Below are positions 23,229-26,923 of a stretch of DNA of 26,923 bases, piece after piece. Numbering within the stretch: the stretch's first letter is position 1; each line of letters starts with the position of its first letter. A model generated the notes under the pieces. That model ran no database searches. It saw only the letters and a list, made by a program, of their open reading frames with translations, and had not been told where the DNA came from. This stretch comes from a virus. Where the stretch lies: positions 1-26,923 of the IMG/VR virus record IMGVR_UViG_3300049479_000300; one strand, 5' to 3'. A program made the translations under genes and the position numbers.

Positions 23229-23336
23229 CGCTCCAGCTCCAGCTCCCGCTCCTGCTCCAGCTCCCGCTCCAGCTCCCGCTCCCGCTCCTGCTCCTGCTCC
23301 AGCTCCTGCTCCTGCTCCCGCTCCTGCTCCAGCTCC
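23229..23336 (-). repeat. Tandem array of 18 GGAGCN hexamers
   Basis: On the transcribed strand there are 18 uninterrupted GGAGCN units (NGCTCC on the plus strand). The last base is G, A or T six times each and never C. No frame through it has both a start codon and a ribosome binding site, and stops lie directly before it in two minus-strand frames. It lies between two small genes. Each unit contains GGAG, a Shine-Dalgarno-like core. Its GC content is far above that of its surroundings. Confidence 0.95.
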
Positions 23337-23359
23337 AGCCTTCTCTAGCTATTACCTGG

Positions 23360-23482
23360 TTATTTTTTCCACGCTTTCACATGATTACATTGGTAGCAAA
23401 TTTGCTCCCCATATCTAGGGTAATAGTGAATACCTATGCGGCATCTAATACTGTTTAAAAAACTAACTATCTTATCACTCAT
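23360..23482 (-). CDS. Small zinc-ribbon-like protein, 40 residues
   Basis: The ATG at 23482 has AAGGAAGGGG about seven bases upstream, a better start than the upstream alternative at 23626, which lies inside another coding gene. The sequence MSDKIVSFLNSIRCRIGIHY is followed by YGEQICYQCNHVKAWKK. The Cys-X4-His and Cys-X2-Cys set (Cys14, His19, Cys29, Cys32) could bind zinc. Small phage proteins with a CxxGxH...CxxC layout are common, but their role is not known to me. Confidence 0.62.
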   Translation of the reverse strand: MSDKIVSFLNSIRCRIGIHYYPRYGEQICYQCNHVKAWKK

Positions 23483-23510
23483 CCCTAAACCCCTTCCTTC
23501 TGCTCGCTGG

Positions 23511-23657
23511 TCATTCTTCACCTTCTTCTGTAGACATATCGCCTTCAAGTAATGCGAAATATTCAAAGTCTTGAAAAGATAATAAACCCCCGAAACATAC
23601 CACCAGAATCCAAAACTGAGTTCCATCTAAGGCCATTAGCCAATTCCATAAATTCAT
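23511..23657 (-). CDS. Tiny single-pass membrane protein, 48 residues
   Basis: The ATG at 23657 overlaps the helicase stop (ATGA). The protein begins MNLWNWLMALDGTQ, has one hydrophobic helix (FWILVVCFGGLLSF) and ends in an acidic tail (STEEGEE). The layout suggests an inner-membrane protein with a short amphipathic N-terminus. Its frame competes with a longer ORF at 23360-23626, which I reject. Function is unknown. Confidence 0.62.
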   Translation of the reverse strand: MNLWNWLMALDGTQFWILVVCFGGLLSFQDFEYFALLEGDMSTEEGEE

Positions 23658-25264
23658 AATTCATCCTCCCCAGCACTTCCCTCGTCTAAAACACTTCCAA
23701 CATACTTAGCTCCAAAAGTTCTTAGAAAATCCTCATTAGGGATAATTACATACCTTCTTCTAGACTTGGCCCTGGCTCCGTACTTATCTATAAATTCCTG
23801 ATTCGTTAGCTCCCTAGTAGAAGCGACGGTATGGGTACCTTTGTGCCTATAGTCCCTTAAGAAGTTATCAATAGTGTCTCTTCTATTTACTGAGCTAATC
23901 CCGCGCTTTTCCATATCCGCAAAAATATCTCCAGCGGGAATTTCTACGCCAATTTCCCCATTATTTTTAACATGCTGAATAAGCTCATTCGCCCAAAGGG
24001 GTATTCCAATCTCAGTTACCGTAAAGAAGTATTCTCCCTTAATCGGCTCCTCTGAAGTCCTAGTCGGCTTTCTATGAAGTATCCACTCTCCAAACTCTGC
24101 CACTTCTGCCATAATTGCTGGGTCTTCATTTTTAATACCCTCTGAAATCTTGGCCACTTCATTTGCTGGGATTATTTTAAGAAGGCTATCTGAAGCCACG
24201 CTAGGGATAGAAAATCGTCTTTCCGAAGGACCCACTTTAAACTCTTCTAATTTATTTAATAAAAATATCATTGAAAAATGGGCGCTGGTTGTAAAAGGGT
24301 CCCTGCCCTTTTGTTCCACGGAAATCTTCTTATTCATCCAGGCTTTAATTTTATTCACTGCTTTATTATTTTCCACGGCCACTTCTTCAAATACGATAAG
24401 TCTTGAGGTCTCAAGCTGGGGATTAAACTTATCGGTCAATACGGCCTCAGATACGAACTCCGTATTTCTACTTCCAATTATCGCCTCAATGACAGAAACA
24501 GCAGTGGATTTACCTGTTCCTCTATGCCCTGCCAAAACCAGGGCAGTCCCACATCTTGAGACCATTGCATAGTGAATCCAATCAAATACAGCCTCCCTCT
24601 CATAAGGAACTGGGAATAAATGATCGAATAACTTCTTTATCCATCCTGCGTATCTTGGAGCAGCCTTTAACTTTCTCCATTCCGGGGGATCATATAAATT
24701 TATCATATCCATAGGCTCCCCCAGATCGTCTACACCCGGGTAAATTTTATCGGGGATATATGGGTTAAATATGGTCTCACAATATTTTATATCTGGAGAC
24801 TCTTCTACCATCTTCCGGTTCAGTCCCAGCCTAGATAATATGGTTTGAATACTATACTCATGGCTATTAACCACCCTCTCTTTATCAGTGTTGTATAGGA
24901 CTATAGTACACCCGCCCTTACTGGCAGACTCTTTATCCGCATAATAGCTCCTCCTGGCAGATTTATAGATCAATATCTTCCCGTGGTTTGCTTTAGCGTT
25001 CTCCACTTCTAACTCCATTTCTTCTAGGGCCTCAGTGACTCGATTAATCATTTTTTCAAAACTCTTCATGCTCCAAGGAATAGTTAAGGTCTCAAAAATC
25101 ACAGACGCGGCGTCCTTAACAAGTTTCTCTTGGTCCTGTTTAGTCAGTTTCCCGCCCTTGTAGGTTTTTACCCCCTTCTCAGATACTCCTTGGTACCCTA
25201 GAGAAGCTAGGGCGGCATATATATCCTCTGCCGATACTTCAGATTCTTTATTGATTATAGACAT
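23654..25264 (-). CDS. SF3-type replicative helicase (DUF5906/D5-like AAA+)
   Basis: A 536-residue protein for phage DNA replication. Walker A is GHRGTGKST at 246-254 and Walker B is RLIVFEEV at 288-295. The region NKKISVEQKGRDPFTTSAHF leads to the SF3 motif C-like SMIFLLNK, whose Asn is at 337. Arg349 and Arg350 in SERRF may be arginine fingers. Upstream, MINLYDPPEW near 187 is typical of DUF5906 primase-helicase-like proteins. The first ~180 residues may carry a primase-related or DNA-binding domain, but no primase catalytic triad is recognised. GGAGGG lies about ten bases before the ATG. It sits near an iteron-rich gap that may be its origin. Confidence 0.87.
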   Translation of the reverse strand: MSIINKESEVSAEDIYAALASLGYQGVSEKGVKTYKGGKLTKQDQEKLVKDAASVIFETLTIPWSMKSFEKMINRVTEALEEMELEVENAKANHGKILIYKSARRSYYADKESASKGGCTIVLYNTDKERVVNSHEYSIQTILSRLGLNRKMVEESPDIKYCETIFNPYIPDKIYPGVDDLGEPMDMINLYDPPEWRKLKAAPRYAGWIKKLFDHLFPVPYEREAVFDWIHYAMVSRCGTALVLAGHRGTGKSTAVSVIEAIIGSRNTEFVSEAVLTDKFNPQLETSRLIVFEEVAVENNKAVNKIKAWMNKKISVEQKGRDPFTTSAHFSMIFLLNKLEEFKVGPSERRFSIPSVASDSLLKIIPANEVAKISEGIKNEDPAIMAEVAEFGEWILHRKPTRTSEEPIKGEYFFTVTEIGIPLWANELIQHVKNNGEIGVEIPAGDIFADMEKRGISSVNRRDTIDNFLRDYRHKGTHTVASTRELTNQEFIDKYGARAKSRRRYVIIPNEDFLRTFGAKYVGSVLDEGSAGEDEL

Positions 25265-25268
25265 TGGC

Positions 25269-25481
25269 CTATATCCCTCCGATTGATGTTCTTATGGTAA
25301 GTGTATCTTTTAGGTAGCTACTGATTTGGGAATACTCCCCGAAATTAGCATTGTCAACCTGGCTGTAATTTGGTAAAGTCATTTTGCCGGAGTATATCTC
25401 CTTGGGCAGTATCAAAACCCTTTTCGGGCCGCTACTCCCAAAGGGACTCCCTTGGAGATATATGTAGGCCTTGCAACGCAA
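25269..25481 (-). CDS. Hypothetical small protein, start uncertain
   Basis: The frame is open from an upstream TAA to TAG at 25269, just before the helicase ribosome binding site. The only start giving 70 residues is a TTG at 25481, inside an iteron and without a ribosome binding site. The first ATG (25382) gives 37 residues, MTLPNYSQVDNANFGEYSQI and onward, with AAGGAG 15 bases upstream, which is far. The longer form contains GSPFGSSGPKRVLILPKEIY. No domain is recognised. It may be real because of its tight fit to the helicase gene, or part of a leader. Confidence 0.4.
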   Translation of the reverse strand: MRCKAYIYLQGSPFGSSGPKRVLILPKEIYSGKMTLPNYSQVDNANFGEYSQISSYLKDTLTIRTSIGGI

Positions 25482-25754
25482 CGGAAAAGGGGTAAACTCG
25501 TTGTGACACCACTTAAGTTATTGAAAACATTTGAAAAAATGCTCAAAAAAAGCGACGATGCAACGATTTTGAAAAAAATTTGGAATTTGGCTCACAAAAA
25601 AAAATATATATAAAAGATACAGAAATGGAAACGTTGCAGTTGTTTTTTGGTTGAATTCAACAACGCAACGATGCAACGACTTTTTCTTAGTCAGTATAAA
25701 AAATAAATTAAATTTTAAAATAAGTCCGAAAACCGTTGAATCGTTGCGTTGTTG
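25473..25754. promoter_or_regulatory. AT-rich iteron region, candidate replication origin or control region
   Basis: GCAACG occurs five times on the plus strand (25473, 25478, 25560, 25665, 25673) and twice inverted (25632, 25742). ACGATGCAACGA is repeated directly at 25555 and 25668. CAACAACGCAACGAT at 25658-25672 has a perfect inverted copy at 25740-25754. GTTGAATTCAAC at 25650-25661 is a palindrome. Long A/T runs lie between (about 25590-25616 and 25690-25722). This combination of iterons, inverted repeat and easily melted DNA beside an SF3 helicase gene is typical of origins. A regulator-binding region is the alternative. The stretch 25482-25754 holds no supported gene. Confidence 0.6.
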
Positions 25755-26072
25755 CTATTTCTTTATAAAGTTCTCAAAGATGTAGGTTGAGAAGGTCTCA
25801 CAGATAACCTCCTGAAGGTTTAATGGGATGTCAGTCTGATTTAGTCCAGTCCGCTCAAATAGGGCATGGTTGAGCTCGTGGATCAATGTCTTGATTTTGG
25901 TCTCCTCTAACTGGGCCTTAGAGATTTGGATCTTATACCCCTCATGGAAGAATATCCCATAAGCCCGTTGCCCGTTCTCCAGGACTATCTCATCAACCAT
26001 AGTTATTTCTGGAACTACCCCAAAGATCACATATTTCTTTTTTAGCCATTTGGTATATTTGGTGGGTTTCAT
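25755..26072 (-). CDS. Small HExxH zinc-metallopeptidase-like protein
   Basis: A 105-residue protein with the motif TLIHELNHALFE (about residues 62-73), the HExxH zinc site, followed by ICETFSTYIFENF, whose Glu could be the third ligand. The layout resembles small phage SprT- or ImmA/IrrE-like metallopeptidase domains, but it is short and lacks other domains. No signal peptide is seen, so it should be cytoplasmic. Its ATG overlaps the 37-residue ORF's TGA. It ends in TAG inside the last base pairs next to the iteron region. A target cannot be inferred. Confidence 0.75.
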   Translation of the reverse strand: MKPTKYTKWLKKKYVIFGVVPEITMVDEIVLENGQRAYGIFFHEGYKIQISKAQLEETKIKTLIHELNHALFERTGLNQTDIPLNLQEVICETFSTYIFENFIKK

Positions 26073-26182
26073 GGTCGGGCCCCGGTGACATATCTGGGGT
26101 TAGGTGCAATCTGACTTTTTATGGTCGCCTCAGTAGGACCTGGCCAAATAGCCTTTTCGGGGCCCGATTTAAAGTCTGCCAT
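26069..26182 (-). CDS. Small hypothetical protein, 37 residues
   Basis: The ATG at 26182 overlaps the phosphoesterase TAA (TAATG), and the TGA overlaps the metallopeptidase ATG (ATGA). The ORF therefore tiles the gap exactly. The protein begins MADFKSGPEKAIWPGPTEAT and ends PNPRYVTGARP. It is proline-rich and polar, with no membrane segment. No domain is recognised. The perfect end-to-end overlap is the main evidence that it is translated. Confidence 0.55.
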   Translation of the reverse strand: MADFKSGPEKAIWPGPTEATIKSQIAPNPRYVTGARP

Positions 26183-26886
26183 TATACTATCCTCCCAATC
26201 CATCTATTTTTACTGTTTAAGACCATTGGTATTAATCTGGGGATACCGTCTAGGATTATTGTGGCCCCAAGGATTGGTTTGTTAATATTAAGTTTAGAGT
26301 AGCTATAGGCCAAACTGTCATTATCAATCAGGCAGCCCGAGTTTACTCCCCAAAGAAGGCCCTTTTCTCTGCTTGTCCAATATCTGACCTCAAATCGCTC
26401 GTGGTAGTGGCCCTGGGCCACACACATCCCCATAGCCTGACTTACCTTAAGGACATCCGCAGAACGCCCGTGGCAGACGTATAGGAGCTTCCCATTGCTC
26501 ATTTTGACTATGAGGTCATTATGCCAAACCCAACCCTTAGGGGCCTCAAGTATGTCTCGCATGTCTTTCATCACTTTTACAGGAAGTCCGTGGTACCTAA
26601 TCTTTCTAAGAACTAGGCTTCCGTGATTACTATCCACTAAATCCATTTTAGGGAAAAGTTTGTAAAGTGGCTTAAGCCTATTGATGGCAGCTTGAAGTTC
26701 GTCCCCGGGGGAGTAGAGCTCACCTTCGTGCTGATGAAAGCTCCAACTGTGCCCATCTATCTCATCACCCAGGTTTATGACTTTATCCGGTTTGTATTTC
26801 TTGGAGATAGCAGAAAGAAATGCCACGATATCCGGGGCGTTATAAGGGAAATGTTGATCTGGAATCAGCAATATCGACTTATACAT
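26182..26886 (-). CDS. Calcineurin-like metallophosphoesterase
   Basis: A 234-residue protein with the metallophosphoesterase metal-binding blocks in order: IPDQHFPY (Asp-X-His), NLGDEIDG (Gly-Asp), DSNHGSL (Asn-His), YVCHGRS (His) and QGHYHERF (Gly-His-X-His). It could hydrolyse phosphomonoesters or phosphodiesters, but the substrate cannot be inferred. Phages often carry such a gene near replication genes. I chose the ATG at 26886. A TTG one codon earlier is possible. It overlaps the end of an upstream frame. Confidence 0.85.
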   Translation of the reverse strand: MYKSILLIPDQHFPYNAPDIVAFLSAISKKYKPDKVINLGDEIDGHSWSFHQHEGELYSPGDELQAAINRLKPLYKLFPKMDLVDSNHGSLVLRKIRYHGLPVKVMKDMRDILEAPKGWVWHNDLIVKMSNGKLLYVCHGRSADVLKVSQAMGMCVAQGHYHERFEVRYWTSREKGLLWGVNSGCLIDNDSLAYSYSKLNINKPILGATIILDGIPRLIPMVLNSKNRWIGRIV

Positions 26887-26923
26887 CAAGACTATATTGA
26901 TGCCTATTTTGTAGGTGTTTTAG
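26879..26923 (-). CDS. C-terminal end of an upstream gene (partial)
   Basis: One frame entering from the right edge is open for 14 codons and ends ...RHQYSLDV at TAA (26881-26879). This stop overlaps the phosphoesterase start in the manner seen across this gene cluster. The other two frames have stops in this short piece. Nothing can be said about the product. Confidence 0.35.
   Translation of the reverse strand, partial: LKHLQNRHQYSLDV

Noticed and set aside
23229-23336. CRISPR-like array
   Set aside because: The repeats are six bases long with one variable base and no spacers, and no cas genes are near.
23145-23348. Plus-strand Arg/Ser/Cys-rich ORF over the hexamer repeat
   Set aside because: It is a mechanical result of the GCTCCN repeat read in one frame, lies opposite to all transcription, and its first part overlaps a supported small gene.
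23360-23626. A single 88-residue gene covering both small genes after the helicase
   Set aside because: Its first half overlaps the 48-residue membrane protein that is coupled to the helicase stop, and it has no ribosome binding site at 23626. A strong site lies before the internal ATG at 23482.

Overview
The window is a block of a tailed double-stranded DNA bacteriophage genome, or a prophage. Every gene I accept lies on the minus strand, so transcription runs from base 26923 towards base 1. The tail genes follow the lambda order (terminator, tube, G/GT chaperones, tape measure, M-, L- and K-like proteins, J). The head genes are of HK97 type: ClpP-like prohead protease, HK97-fold capsid protein, HK97-family portal and P27-type small terminase. 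This points to a siphovirus-like phage with a long non-contractile tail and probably a Gram-negative host. The host cannot be named from the sequence. No integrase, repressor, tRNA, CRISPR array or insertion sequence was seen.

Right-hand part (26923-22098), replication and accessory genes. It holds the end of an upstream gene, a calcineurin-like phosphoesterase, a 37-residue ORF, and a small HExxH metallopeptidase-like protein. A 273-base AT-rich gap with GCAACG iterons and a 15-bp inverted repeat follows and is a candidate origin. Next come an uncertain small gene, an SF3-type helicase, and five tiny genes, three of them single-pass membrane proteins. An array of 18 GGAGCN hexamers lies among them. 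A staphylococcal-nuclease-like protein sits directly before the terminase.

Head part (22101-15744): small terminase, large terminase, a promoter-like site, prohead protease, major capsid protein, a probable decoration protein, a small protein, then portal. The portal lies after the capsid gene instead of before the protease as in HK97. The capsid frame is interrupted by one in-frame TAG just past the N-terminal scaffold-like domain, although TAG ends five other genes here. Strong hairpin terminators follow the capsid gene and the probable decoration gene.

Fibre cassette (15739-10094): a collagen-like protein, a coiled-coil protein, two fibre-like proteins, small proteins and a permuted NlpC/P60-like protein lie between the portal and the neck genes.

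Neck and tail part (10094-1): connector, head closure, an unidentified neck-region protein, tail terminator, tail tube followed by a terminator, G/GT chaperones with a GGGAAAC slippery site and downstream stem-loop for -1 frameshifting, tape measure, three tail-tip proteins including a NlpC/P60 peptidase, and the start of a large J-type hub protein that leaves the window at base 1. Most genes overlap or lie within a few bases of each other, which fits long polycistronic transcripts. No gene-free stretch exceeds 300 bases.
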